64,000 nucleotides of DNA, from positions 1,116,001 through 1,180,000 of the forward strand of contig CP021233.1 of NCBI GenBank assembly GCA_003999685.1, written 5' to 3'. The notes beneath the pieces were generated by a model, which was not told the origin of the DNA, ran no database searches, and saw only the letters and a program-made list of their open reading frames with translations. Positions 11,209-24,000 of the stretch are shown in pieces (within the stretch, counting starts at the first letter, position 1; the number at the start of each line of letters is the position of its first letter). The stretch is from Taiwanofungus camphoratus (taxonomy: Eukaryota > Basidiomycota > Agaricomycetes > Polyporales > Taiwanofungaceae). The translations under genes were made by a program, and so were the position numbers.

Positions 11209-13427
11209 TCAATCCCCATCTCCTCCGCTGACGCATGAACTGATGTTAGTTATACAAGCTAAGGACAGGCAGGTCAGGGATAAGTACTCACCAGTAATCT
11301 CTTTTTTAGGGCCAGTGAACCACTTCCTCGCACTTAATACCCAGAATCCTAAGCTGTATACGAGGACGATTCCTACAGCAACAATTGCATAATTCAAAGT
11401 CTGCGAATCGACGCGATTCTCATCGGGAAGAATGAAAGCGATTGTAATGAAACAGATCCAGAGCACCGCGGTGATGGACACCGGAAATGAGAAGGCGCCG
11501 AGATGAAATGGACCGCGTACAAAACGGGAAGCGTATATAACGCGTAGCGCGATGGGTATCGCTAAGTGTAGGAACTCAGTGGGCAACCGATGGGTAAAGA
11601 ATAGATATATTTACCATACGAAATGTACAGCCCGATGGTGGCAATGCTGGTTGCGGCCGAGAACGCGACTGAACTTCCTAGACTCGGTAAGCCCAAGATA
11701 AAGCTGAGTGTACACGCCAGCCACACTATGAACGATGTGAATAAGAGGTTGCATACAACGTTGTGCACTAACAATACCTGTTCTTATAGGTGACTTGCGC
11801 TTCACGTCGACCTTACGAAAGAAGCTGTGTCCAGGTATACCACCATCTCGCGCAAAAGCGTACATCATTCTACTATTTGATGTGATAGAGAATGTCCCAC
11901 ACAAGAACATTGCGCCGATCACGATCACCTGCTCTCGCAAATAAATGTCGCCATCTGCACAACGAAGGCATTGACACGCACCATGAGTACAATTGCTCCT
12001 TTCTCACCTACCGTATCCAAAAAAATCTGCGCTACCGGCTCTCCTGTGGGAGACGCCACGGTGTTCTCCAGGTCCTGAATCGAAAAGAGTAAACCAAGGA
12101 TGAGGAACCACCCGAGTACAGCTGAAACCCCAATGGCCATCACGATACCAACAGCACCGGACATGGCTGCATTATGCGTTTCCTCGGTCATCTATTCGAA
12201 AATACGAGTTAGCCACTTGACGTCTCAGTTATTGGAAGTAATGCTGACGTGGGCGCTGGCGTCGAAACCTGCGACCGTCAGTACATGACACAGGCGCAGA
12301 CCTAAATAAGCGACATACCGGTGAGAGTATACTGAGCCATTAGTATTCCGATGATTACGACATACGCCGGGCTCGCCCTCTGGCTCCACCCCTCTCCATC
12401 AACCCCAGTTCCATCAATGAAAGTTCGGAACACAAAGTGGCCTGACTGATGAGTCGGCGCCTTGGCAAGGATAGCGATAACAAGCGCAGTTGTGCCAAGC
12501 GCGTGCCACCATACAGAGACATTGTTGAGATATCGCAACAGGTGTACACCGAACGTGTTGATGAGGCCTTGGCCTACGAGCACTGCAGCATATATTCCAA
12601 TAACTATTCTCGGCGTGGGAATGAAGTCTGTCCCAAACGTTGATACTGTAGCAATGAAGGTTGCGCAGGCAAAACTGTCGTAGGTCAGTCTTCCAACTCG
12701 CTCTACAGCAAACATGGCCACTTCCGACTCACCTGATACCAGTAGTGACAGCCACTTGTCCAAGCAAATTGAACCAACCAGTGATCCATGACGCGAAAGC
12801 GGCATGCTCCGGCTTCGTGAGCATCGCTGCCCAATAATACGGTCCACCGCTAGTGGGATGGGCGCTGCAGACCTCTGGGGTACGTTAGAAGAAAAGTGAA
12901 CTACACAACACGAAGTAATGCATACCAGCCATCGCAAGCCCTACAAGTAGGGTGAAAGATGCTACCGATGACGATTCAGTTTAACCTTCGTGTAGCAGAA
13001 GCGATATTTGAATGTCACTCACCAACAACAACCCATCCCCAGACCATAACCGCTGGGCCGCCGGTGTTCTGTTGAACTAGTGTCAGATACGCTAGCGAAG
13101 AAAGGTTGCGAAGACGCACCAAGCCATACGAAAACAGGGAAGATACGCCTGTGATGACACTAATAATAGAAAAGGATACACCAAAATTCTAGAAAATGTT
13201 CTTGTGTCTTATACATACTGGACAAGGACTTATATTCACCTGTAGCAATCCCAAGTCTCGCCTACAAGAATAGTAGGTGAGTGACGCATCACCAACCAGT
13301 CTTATACGACCACTTGCTTTAGCTCCTGCTTATATCCCATCCTTGCCAGCTCGGCCTCGTCCGTGTCACCACCCATGACCGGTACTACCGCGACTCGCTC
13401 ATCCTTTGAGCTCACCGAGTCCGACAT
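11209..13427 (-). CDS. GABA/amino-acid permease, APC superfamily (Uga4-like)
   Basis: Integral membrane transporter for amino acids, GABA or polyamines with about 12 helices. The ATG is at 13427 (MSDSVSSKDE...). A short exon 13261-13240 gives RDLGLLQ, joined to NFGVSFSIISVITGVSSLFSYGL, the hallmark TM1 of the fungal Uga4/Bat1 branch. Later exons give NTGGPAVMVWGWVVV, HPTSGGPYYWAAMLTKPEHA, SWITGWFNLLGQVAVTTGI, FISTVATFGTDF, MTEETHNAAMSGAVGI and SNSRMMYAFARDGGIPGH, all conserved in order. The C-terminal exon reads LSARKWFTGPKKEITG; the very end may lose a small intron at 11256-11288 or be read through. Intron 1 (13262-13317) uses a GC donor (GCAAGT), required to keep KQELK-RDLGLLQ in frame. Substrate cannot be told from sequence. 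The gene looks intact. Confidence 0.85.
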
Positions 13428-13922
13428 GATCGTGGTTGGATGCAGCGAAGGTCGTGCTGGGATATAAGGAGCACATCGTGCGAAGAAGAGATAAGACTCG
13501 AAGTTTGGTTTCCTACCTTGATAGGCGCACCGGATCTACAGATAAGCGCCGCGGGGAACCAGGCGTCTATTCAACTTCTGGCACTTGGAACGGTGATAGC
13601 ATTTTGCATAGTTCTCAATATTCTTCACGATTGTCAAGGTGATTGTCCACGCTCAGAATGTATGCATAGCACGCACTATGCTAGCTAGGAAGCAAAAAAT
13701 GAATCTTTTCAGTGTCGTGTGCGTGACGTTCATTAGGCATCTTCACAAGCGCTGCTTTACGAAACACGGACCAAACGAACTGTCAGTGCTTATCGCCAGG
13801 AGCTAGATTAATGATAGTGAGTTATCAAAGACATGTTCCGAAATTCGCTGCCTTACCTTTTGGAATCGTTTACGACAACCTGGATTTCAAAAAGTACGAC
13901 ATGAATAGCCCTGACATTTCCG
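13428..13922. other. Intergenic between permease and F-box pseudogene
   Basis: Contains the permease promoter and the 3' flank of the F-box relic. Nothing else is recognisable. Confidence 0.45.
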
Positions 13923-15802
13923 TCATGCCCGGATGATAACTAATGGGTATACATCTGGTCTGTTCAGGTTTTCTGTTAGTATACATGCAGAATGACTCAC
14001 CTGAAATTCGACCAGTCTTCCACCGTCGATCATATGTTCACAGGCTGAAACTGAAAGTATACGACATGATCTCATGTATGGCAGATGAGTGACCATATCC
14101 TTGTAGAAATTATCCTTCCTGCCTGCACAGCTAGATGACCTCAACTCTACCTCTGCCATGTGCTTTTCTGCGTTCATCGCAGCCCTCTCGTTCCCGTGGG
14201 GATGCTTGGGCTGGTGGGTAGTGTCTCAAACATGGCACGTAAATGGCGCGGATGAATATTGAAATCCAGTACTTATACGTCGAGTGACAAAGCACCTACA
14301 ACGAGGCAAGAAGGACCACTTTTTGACAGTGTATGTATCTGATCAAGGCCGTTTAGGAATTGGTCAGCAGAAAAATCATATCAATTTGATCAATGCATTG
14401 GAAGACAGGTAGGGGAAATCAAAGGTTGATACTTTTCTTACCTTGTATACACGGCTTCTTGAGCTGGCATTAGCATGTATCGCGTATGCTCAGGATCTCA
14501 CACTTGCCATGGAATTAAGTCCATCTCATCTTCCCAAACCAAGTTTGCTCGAGGAATAAGTACAAATTATGCACAAATAACCATTAAACGTTCGATTAGT
14601 CTCTCATATTCTTCGTCCTATACTTGACTTTGAACACCACAATACGCTGGTCTGCAGATGGGTAAAATAGTTGCCCTGGAACAACTTGAGTACACGAGGG
14701 CACAACGTCAACTGAGAATCAGAGTATCCAGGACCCAAAGCGTTGGAAGTTTTCGACATATGACTGGGATAAGGTGCGTGAAAGATAGAGGTGGTGATTG
14801 GTGTATTGACCGTCGCTCAGATTGTATCACGATTGAACCGCAGTGCATGGCATCAGCTAGGAGCAATGCATGGCTGGAAAGGAAGGCAAAATCGCATGTG
14901 TCGCAGAGGCTTTTATCGTGGCTTCTCCAATGGATTCCTGTTACATCTCTGAAAGCATGAAATTATCGAGGTGCTTACGATAACGACTTGGCCAGTCAGC
15001 CAATTCCAGATGATGTATTGAGAGCATCTGTCCAGTAGCACACTGCAACAAGGTCCGATGCGATATGCATCGAAGTGGCTCCAATTTCTCCACAAATGCG
15101 AATGGGGAAGATTGGCGACCTTGCTAATGGATGCGCAGACATCGTCGAGAGCTTGCTCAGGTGAACGTTGCATTCCCATACCGTCCACATATGTCCAAGA
15201 TCATCACTAGATCTTGGAAAGGATCTATGGAGATGTCCTTAACGCTGATATCCATGACTTCCCCCTTGTGCAACATTCCTGCTTTATGGGAGAACTGTGA
15301 TATCTTCCGGCGAACTTCGAAAAATATGCCTCCACACAGTTCATAAACTGGAAATCCTGTGTGTCTAGTCAAGCGTGAGCCACCTCTTGCAGAGCTGAAG
15401 GAGATTGAGGCGATCGATGCTGCATGAAGGCGACGCAAACCCATCAAGTAGACCTTCTGCATCAAGCCCGATCTTGTATTGCAGTTGCACGCTGGAGGTA
15501 ATCGCGCTGTGAAAGACTTTGCAGACTTGCTCAGCGCGTCGGAGTCAAAGCTATTTCGTCTACCCTCATATTTCATGCTTACCAGTTTGCACGGGTTCAG
15601 CTTTGATGAGAATATATACAAGAAGCTCGGCTGGAAAGTAAAGAAGGTGCCCTCGCGAGTACCCTTCCACTGTAGCAGTTGTGACAATGAACAAGTTGCG
15701 AAGTTTGGTTCGGCTGTAAAGACTCAAAGGTATAGTCAACGGCGCCACCGAAGCCTCGAAGTCCCGAGGTTGACAGACTCGACGGTGAAGGAAATCATCC
15801 AC
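13923..15802 (-). pseudogene. Broken F-box gene, head-to-head paralogue of the F-box gene at 15956
   Basis: Block by block it matches the neighbour on the plus strand. YFPAELLVYILIK (F-box) corresponds to LRLPFEILIEILS. VQLQYKIGLDAEGLLDG corresponds to LELQYKIELAADGMVDG. KRWLTLD corresponds to RRWRTLDW, VYELCGGIFFE to AYELVGGVFAK, and VMDISVKDISIDPFQDLV to GVATRDFAIDPTQDLI. IIWNWLTGQVVIV corresponds to IIWNWLTSEILV, CDFAFLSSHALLL to WDFMFLSNRAFFV, and FYKDMVTHLPY...MIDGGRLV to FRQDVVTQLPY...MIDDERVV. Where the intact copy has Trp after TLD, this copy has TAG (15365-15367), and the frame shifts by one about 20 bp later, so it cannot make the full protein. It is an old diverged duplicate, now a pseudogene; residual shorter products are possible. 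Confidence 0.7.
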
Positions 15803-15955
15803 TCGTACACGTACTTAGTGTAGATATGTTGACATTTGGACTTCACATGTACCAAATTTGGAGTGCCGAGTAAATCTGAATATGATTTTGATATCTCCCT
15901 CCTTGAACAGCATGTGCAGAAGCCTCACTTCCCTACGCTGGATTTCTACTTCATA
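15803..15955. promoter_or_regulatory. Shared upstream region of the divergent F-box pair
   Basis: About 150 bp separate the N-terminal ends of the two head-to-head F-box copies. It may act as a bidirectional promoter. No TATA box or clear operator was seen. Confidence 0.35.
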
Positions 15956-17743
15956 ATGTCTTCATCATACTTCTTGCGATTGCCCTTTGAGATCCTGATT
16001 GAGATACTCTCGCTCCTCGATCTCAAAGAATTACTTTACTGCGGCGCGGTAAGCGATAATGATCATGTTTACCATTCGGTGCAACCCGCTCTCAACTACT
16101 CATCTTATGTCTATTAGGTATGCACGACTTTGCGAATTACTATCAAAGGGTGCCTTGAACTCCAATACAAGATTGAGCTTGCGGCGGACGGGATGGTTGA
16201 TGGCCCTCCAGGTCCTTTGACCACCTCTGATCGTCTCCAGCTTCTTCTCGATCGGCGCAGACGATGGCGCACTCTCGACTGGACACAGAAGACAATGGTC
16301 CCTGTTCCAGGGGCATGTCAGGCGTACGAACTCGTAGGAGGCGTATTTGCCAAATCAATGGGTGTCGCGCACTTAACCGGCTCTCACCATCTTAATGCAA
16401 CGTGGTTACCATCCCGTACTGAAGGTGCCCGGAGCATAATCAGAGAGGATTTGGGTGTGGCGACGCGAGACTTCGCAATTGACCCTACGCAGGATCTCAT
16501 AGCACTTGTCGATGGAGGCGATAGGTACTCGATGAGTTGCTGTATTCTGTCTCATCAGCTCACGGCGCTCCTCCCTCCGGATTGTAGCCAGCATGCTGAC
16601 TTCCGTATCAGAGTATATCTAAGGACGATCAGCACCAATTTGGCACATCCAAGGGCGACGTCTTCCGAACTGCTTGCACCGATTTCCTTTGAACTCAGTA
16701 GCTCTTTCATTCAAATTGTTGACGATGTCATCGGCATGTTTTTTTGGGTGCACGGCCCTGGCCTGATCATCTGGAACTGGCTCACAAGTGAGATCCTCGT
16801 CGTACGTTCCTCCTCAACCCTTCAGTTCGCCGCAATCCAATGTTTGTGCAGTCATGTACAGGATTGGATCTTCCCCAAGGCACGTGGGACTTCATGTTCC
16901 TCTCCAACCGGGCCTTTTTTGTCACAGCTACCCAAGGATCCGGATCCATCAGTATCTATTCTTTCAGCGGGTGTGCCCCGATTTTTTCTCATCTTCGACG
17001 CTCTGCGACACTTGTTGCGACACTTGAGATGCCCCAGCTGAGGGGAGATCAGGAGCCCCATCACATTTCGACGCACACTGGTCCGTTCGTCCAGGATCTC
17101 ACCCCAGGCAAGCCGTTTGAGACTTCCCGCGATTCTCGTATACACCTCCTGTCCCTGCATTATGGTGATCGTGGGCCCTGTTACCACATGTTTATACACA
17201 ACCGATTCTTGCTATCCTTCGTGCCTCCAGAAGCAGACTCTGTCAATGATATACAGAGTGTTGTCCGGCCATGGGAGACCTGGGGTCGTAAGCACACGAG
17301 ATTCCTAGAACACAACGTCCAATTTCAATGGCTTAGGTATGTCTACCATATTCTTTCTATATTGTCTGCCCACATATCTGCGGGCGGTCTCTTCAACAAT
17401 GGTCATTATGACGACTTATACTCGGACGTACAGATACGTACACGGGCAGCGAGTCGTTCTACCTCCAGTCTGGCAGCATCCCCTAAGCATCCTTTGTGTT
17501 TTCGATTTCAACGTTCACCCCAAGCGTATCGATGATCCAGTAGCCACCACTTCCAATGAGGACGTACACGGGAAATATGAAATGGTTAGCAGACCCTCGA
17601 CGGTACTCGCCGGCGACATATTTCGTCAGGACGTAGTAACTCAATTGCCGTACGCACTGTCGTCGCGATCAGGACAGTTCAATTACTCTGGATTCATGAT
17701 TGATGACGAGAGGGTTGTCGGGATGAAGGTTAGCAAGGACTGA
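15956..17743 (+). CDS. F-box protein, Agaricomycete expanded family
   Basis: Four exons (15956-16048, 16118-16801, 16852-17336, 17434-17743) join in phase to 523 aa. The F-box is at residues ~5-45: YFLRLPFEILIEILSLLDLKELLYCGAVCTTLR. The rest is the conserved body of this mushroom family: RRWRTLDW, YELVGGVFAKSMG, then RSIIREDLGVATRDFAIDPTQDLIALV, IIWNWLTSEILV, WDFMFLSNRAFFV and a C-terminal FRQDVVTQLPY / FMIDDERVVGMKV. The W-N-W and F-x-L-S-N-R-A-F-F motifs suggest propeller-like beta strands that could bind a substrate for an SCF ubiquitin ligase, but the target is unknown. The upstream ATG at 15956 is the only one before the F-box. A broken duplicate lies head to head at 13923-15802. Confidence 0.82.
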
Positions 17744-18222
17744 ACATTTGAGTGTGCACGTTCGCTGATTTTTCTTCCTGCAGTCCTTAGCGTTTGCAGA
17801 TGGTGATATGAGTGATGTGGATGTATACACCTTTTAAAAATGTACACGCGCTGCCCTGTACTTTCTGAAAATGGGTTTTACATGTTGATGGTCATCGGTT
17901 CATCAGTTGAGTGAACTTCACCGTGTTCTGGCGTCCCTTACGCAATATCCGAGTATATGAAAACCGCTAGGTAAGTCGAGGTTTACGTTCATGTTTCGGA
18001 GCACTCACAGGAGAGGTTCACCAACGATTAGGTGGCTGACAATAAACCCTGCGTTAGGGTTAGGTGAGACCCATGACGACATTGCTAGGGTTTGCTGTGC
18101 CCCTGTGGAGAGCTGACAATCGTCAAACGCTCTTCTCCTATCCGCGCATAGGTTAGCAACTCGGTATATCACTCATAGCCGTCTATTCTCGACTCCTCAG
18201 TACTCAGTCTTTGATATCGTCG
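17744..18222. other. Intergenic, with telobox-like cluster
   Basis: Promoter side of the senescence-domain gene. Apart from the telomere-like motifs listed separately, no gene was seen. Confidence 0.5.
18044..18093. promoter_or_regulatory. Cluster of telomere-like (telobox) motifs upstream of the senescence-domain gene
   Basis: Within 50 bp there are AAACCCT (18044-18050), TTAGGGTTAGG (18054-18064) and TAGGGTTT (18086-18093), about 130-180 bp before the ATG at 18223. Teloboxes are bound in fungal and plant promoters by Tbf1/Teb1-type Myb factors. A role here is inference. Confidence 0.35.
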
Positions 18223-19365
18223 ATGTCCGCCAATCTGCAACCAGCACCGGAAGTTCTTGTTCAGATTCCGTCTACAGTTGCCGTTCACATCCTCGGCGAG
18301 TCCGCCGTAGTCCTTGGACAGGGTGATCTTATTGTCGTGTCCACAAAAGCTTCCGAGGTTTCTGCTCCTACTTCTGCATTCAATCCGGTGAACCATACCC
18401 CGTTGTTGACACTGACAGTAGGGGAGGCTGCCTTTCCCCTGTTTAAATCAACAACGTTCGGTACTTTGGCCGACGACCTAAGATCCTACGTGTTCACTCC
18501 CGAGATCGGTGGAGAGCAAGGAGGGTATGCGCCAATAAATTAACCACATATTCATTACTCATTGTGCCATGTCTTGGGCGCTCAGATTTGTCAAAATCAC
18601 GCTTCCAGACGGAGTCGAAGACTCCAGATCGCCTTTAGCAGAACTTCAAACGCAACTTGAGCAATTGTTCATTGACCACGGTCTTTTGAAAGAAGGCATA
18701 GAAACCGCAGCCGATGAGCTAGGAAAGAATGTCCGGGATGATACCCACAATGTCACTCAAAGTGTCCACGGTTCATCTACCTCGTAGGCATTTGATCATC
18801 ATCAGTTCCGCGTATATCATCCCTCAAAATTATCCACAGATATCTCGTCAACAACCCGACAACCACTTCACCTGCTTCCTTCTCTCCTGCTACTCACCCT
18901 GTCATGTCAAGCAGCGCGTCCACCACGCAATCAATGGCCTCTGCTGCACGTCGTCTCTCGGGAGCGTTCAGCTCCGCTGCCGGCCAGGCCGGTGCGTGGG
19001 TATCAGGTCATCTCATCCCGACATCATCGACCGCCTCACAGAACATCACATCCCTCTCCAATGCATATGACACTGCCACCGATGGGGCTGTAGCCGGAAC
19101 GACTGAGCTTCAAGGATCAATCAGAGATGCGACAGGGCAGCGAGTTGAGAATGCGTATGGCAGCGAGGCACGCGTTATTGCGGGCAATGCCGATGCAAGC
19201 GTGGAGAATGTAAGCGCGACGATGGGAGATGCCGCCAAAGTAGCAAGTGGAGGAGCTATGGTGACCTCTGGACTGCGTGGCGCATCGAGCACTCAAGACC
19301 GCCAAGAGCTGAAGGAAAGTCTGAACAAGAGAGATGAGGATGTATGGAATGACGTCTCGATTTGA
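18223..19365 (+). CDS. Senescence/spartin-domain protein
   Basis: Three exons (18223-18524, 18586-18783, 18840-19365) give 341 aa with consistent phases. The N-terminal half (LVQIPSTVAVHILGES...GQGDLIVVST...GGFVKITLPDG) is the beta-rich plant/fungal senescence-protein N-region. Then comes an acidic helical linker (LAELQTQLEQLFIDHGLL) and, from ~residue 190, an Ala/Ser/Gly-rich PF06911-like helical region: ASAARRLSGAFSSAAGQAG, AYDTATDGAVAG, AARVASG-like repeats. Relatives (plant ERD7/senescence proteins, animal spartin) associate with lipid droplets and membranes under stress. The role in fungi is poorly known, so only localisation is a cautious inference. No signal peptide or TM helix is seen. 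Start chosen as the first ATG in frame with the conserved block. Confidence 0.72.
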
Positions 19366-21037
19366 GCCAGCATCAATCTTGAATTGGCGAAAGTGTTTGG
19401 AACATTGGAATTTTCTTGTATCATGTATACCATGTTGATGTATATCATGTCACGGTTATTCGCTGGCACAGGTCAGGCGCATTTTTGAGGTACAAAGGGC
19501 AAGGACGGTTGGCGGGAGCTTATTCCAATTCAACGAAGTGGACGTATCAAGTCGACGCAAGCACAAATGGATGATGCGTCAGCCATGGTCTCAGAACAGG
19601 GACCAAGACCGCCCCCCTCAAACACCTACAGTAGCTCGCATGTAATAATTGTGTTCGTCGTGCCCATTCAAGTTTAGACAGTCAACCACTGACACGGGTC
19701 TGTTGCCATAAGCGCGCAGTAAGTTTCTGCGGGATGATACTTGATTCTACCAGATGTTGTCCATGGTTTCGGGCCCGTCTGTAGCGCGTAAAAGGGAACT
19801 TGGTCATTGTTGATTGCTATACCGACGATAAGTACTACTCAGTAATTGATGAATATCACCTTATATAGATCAGATCGCTTTCACTGCAGTTAGATTTGTC
19901 TCCTTGGGATAACAAGTCCTCATCCCTAAGAACTATCAGTTCAACGGCCCCTTACCAGCACCGGTTCCTATCATTTTGTCCGAGGTCTTGGTCCCTGGAC
20001 TCCTCCCCTATTCTTTTCTCACCCGATTGAGGTGGGAGAATTCAGGTCAGAGACCCTTAACGGCCACTTTCCCCACTATGCTGGAAGCCTGTTCTTATCC
20101 TACATAACTTGCCCTCCCCGACCCTCACCTCGGATAGCTGGCCATGGACAATACTGCACCTCTTACATCACTTCTGATATTGTGTGGATTGCATTTGACT
20201 GTGACCCCATCAGCGTTGCACATATCCTCTCCCACCTGGATTTCCTATGCTCGTCAGACTTATCTGTTCCCATCATGGCGGTGAAATAGGCGAGGCTGCC
20301 AATCCCATCTTGACCGTGTTTCTATGTGATCGAGCCCCTCTTCTAATGTTTCCATTGTTTGATTAGTTTCCTTGAGTACCATCAAAGAGCGATCCGCCTG
20401 TATCGAAGAGGAACGGCGTTAGGCTGGACTGGGGATTTGCTTACATGACGACCGATGCGGAGATCTCGATTATGCATTGTAAGCAACAGTTCAATGTTCT
20501 TCATTTGTGGTCAAAATCACTATCGTGTATACTGGAAGAAGCGCACTATTGTTAAAAAGGATTTCTTGCGCCCACCTTCTCTTGTAAGCATCCCGACGTG
20601 GGCAGGAGTCTTGATGATGGCGAATAGCGTTTCTATAGCATGAATAAGTCTCTAGAAATGCTCGATACAGTGCTTGATCTAGGCCATGCGATATCTCTGG
20701 TCCTAAATGTCACTGTATGATTCACCTAACGATTCATTAGAGAGACGGTTAGCAAGAGGTGTTCCGTAAAGTCATACCAAAGTCATACAGTAGAAAGCTT
20801 CAAAGCAATGTGACTTGTGACAATACGCACGTGAATCTGTGACACTGGCGCTTCTGTAAATGCGTAGTGCAGTTGAGTGAATTAGAGACGACCTTGTGCA
20901 CTCGCGAATTCCGTGGTCGTGGCCACAGAACCCAGAAGAGGTTTGTTGGATTGTTCTCTAGCACAAAGGGTATTCCTCGTTGCAGCGAGCTCAACCTCTA
21001 CTTCTCTTCACATTTGCGACAGTGAATTTGACATTCC
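19366..21037. other. Intergenic, no gene recognised
   Basis: About 1.7 kb. Only short frames without family resemblance on either strand; the right end is the SNF2 gene promoter. Confidence 0.5.
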
Positions 21038-24000
21038 ATGTCATACCTATCTTCTCCGCGTTCTTCGCCGGCGTCGTCTACCACAATGGCAACTACGAGG
21101 GCGACGACACCACCGTCGAGTCCACCACCCGATACTCTTGAAATTAAGAAAACAAGAGAAGTAAGTGTTCACGTTGACGCGTCAAAACGAACCTCCCTCA
21201 CGCGACGCGCTATGGCACAGGAAACGGTAGAAGATAATGAGGTATGCTGCATATGCGAATTTTCTGTGGCTGAAAAGACTTACATCTGGCCAGGAAATCG
21301 AGAACCGAATGCAGATACTTTCGAGTCTCCTCGAGAAATCCGCTGCGTACGTTTCCGTGCTCAAGGAACAAATGGACAAGGTTAAAGTCGACCATTCGCG
21401 ACGGAATGCCGCTAAAATAACCACTGCGACTGAGCCAAATCCGAATTCCGAATCTGTCATCGACAAGAGCAAGAAACGGACGCACGTCCACGCGGATCCT
21501 GATGAGACGCAGACTCAAAAGCGCATCAAACTTGAGAAAGAGACAAGTGAAGACGGCTCCGCTAGTCATCAGATCGATAAAAAGGAAGAGGAAGCGCACG
21601 CGTTTCAACAGCCGGCCTTGATTACGGGTGCGACACTCAAGGAATACCAACTGGAAGGCGTCGCGTGGATGGCGGGTTTGTACCAGAGCGGCATCTCTGG
21701 GATACTGGGTATGGTTTTCTTCATTTTTGGTCGCGACTGAAAATGACACAGTGCACAGCCGATGAGATGGGTCTGGGCAAGGTGCGCTTTTGCACACTTG
21801 TTCATCTGCTAAACCTGACGTGAACATGTTGCAGACCCTGCAGACAATCGCATTCCACGCGTTCCTACGCGAACGCACACCCGCGCCTTTCTTGGTCGTG
21901 TGTCCGTTGAGCGTGCTCAACAACTGGGTAGAAGAGTTCAGGCGGTTCGCTCCCGCCGTGAGTCGACCGGTTCTGCGCTCTCAGGTCTTGCTTTACGATA
22001 TGTTTCGAACGCTTGCAGATCCCCGTGTGCATGTATCACGGGTCGCCTGAGGACCGGGCGGAGCTGCGCAGGACGGTGATGGTATTTTCAGAAGAGGACA
22101 TGAAGTACCAGCACAGGATGTTTGGACGCAAAGCAGACGAGGTTGCGGTCTCGAGTCAGGCAAGGAAGGCGCCGAGGACAAAAACGAGAGGAGGTGCAGG
22201 GAAAGGAAAAGGAAGAGCAAGTATCAGGGGCAGAGCGTCCGCTAAGAAGAATGAAAGTGATGACAAAAACACGCCTGCAAAGGTGAACGTGAAGGTGCCC
22301 GGGTCAACCAAAATCGTGCTTCCGCCATACCAGCGGACAAATTTCCCGGTGGTGATCACGACATATGAAATGGTCATGAAAGATCGGGCTCAGCTGGCGG
22401 AATACTATTGGGGTTTTATTGTCGTGGATGAAGGCCATCGGCTCAAGAACATGGACTGCAAACTCATGCGGGAGATCAAGAGGCTCAATGCTGCAGCGAG
22501 GATAGTGTTGACTGGGACTCCTTTGCATGTAAGGCAGCGTGGATCTGATCGTTGCAGGATTCCACTTTGTTTTAGAGAGTTTCTGTACTGATTGTATTTG
22601 TCTGATAGAATAATCTTGCCGAATTGTGGGCGCTGCTTAACTTTGTCCTCCCAGATCTTTTCTCGGACCTGGAAGCTTTCGAGGAATGGTGTGTTCACAT
22701 GGTTTTCTTCATATATCCATTACCTATATATGCGCTCATATCGCAGGTTCAACCTCCCCATGCTACAATCCACCCTGTCGCCGGACCGCTCTTCGCAGCT
22801 CATCCACTCGCTACACTCCATTCTTCGGCCGTTTCTCCTCCGCCGACTCAAAGTGGACGTTGAGACAGATCTTCCGCCGAAGAAAGAGTACGTCCTCTAC
22901 GCACCGCTTAGCGAGCGTCAGCGAGAGGTATACAATGCTGTGATTGATGGTAGAATTCGAGAGCTGTTAGTCAAGCAAGGTAGTGATAGGGTAGGAGAAC
23001 CTGGTCATTCGCCCGTCGATGAAGATGAGGAGGTGCCACTAAAATCGCAAGTCGAGCGCCGGAATGCAGAGAAGAAAGGCGAGGACCGCCCGAGACTGCG
23101 GCAGAGCAGAAGGACGAACTACGCTGTGGACGGAGATGACGATGAATATTTCGCAAAACTGGAGTCAGGAGAAATTGAGGCACAAAAGCAGAGGGAGAAG
23201 GAGAAGAGCGTACATGAGATCGGTACGGAATGGCAACATAAATCAATACGTGCGTCCGCCTTCTTTAATCTTCCCTGCCGTGTCAACAGGCTCTTCTGAC
23301 CTGCACACCCGGCTTCATTGTCTTTTCCGGAATAGGAAAAAGGGTGAACAATATGAAACTGCAAAACACTGTAATGCAATTGCGCAAAGTGTGCTCACAT
23401 CCCTTCCTATTTGACTGGCCAGTCGACCCCGACACACATCAGCCTGTATTGAATGAAGAGCTTGTTAGTACAAGTGGGAAAATGATGATTCTCGATAGAT
23501 TGCTGGACGAACTGTTCAATCGAAAGCACAAGGTGTTGTTGTTTAGCCAATTCACAACCATGTTAGATATCATTGAGGTATGGACTTGCTTTTGGTACCC
23601 CATTTCACTTTCCGCCTTCGTATCAAATCTTTTCGATACGCGATGGTCACACTAACTTTCACTTTCTTGCACAGGATTGGGCCGTCGAGTTCAAAGGCTG
23701 GTCTATCTGTCGCATTGATGGTTCTACGTCAATGTTAGACAGGCGCGAAGAAGTGGATAGATTTCAGAATGGCGGCGATGCGCCAGATGCGCCTTACCTC
23801 TTCTTGCTCAGTACGCGTGCAGGGGGTCTCGGTCTTAACCTGGTAGCGGCGGACACTGTAATTTTCTACGATCAAGATTGGGTGAGTTCCGCGTGAGATT
23901 GTCTTTTGTCAGCTGCTGCTGACACTTCCCTTAGAACCCTCAAATGGATCTACAGGCGCAGGACCGAGCTCATCGAATTGGCCAGACCAAGCCTGTGCTT

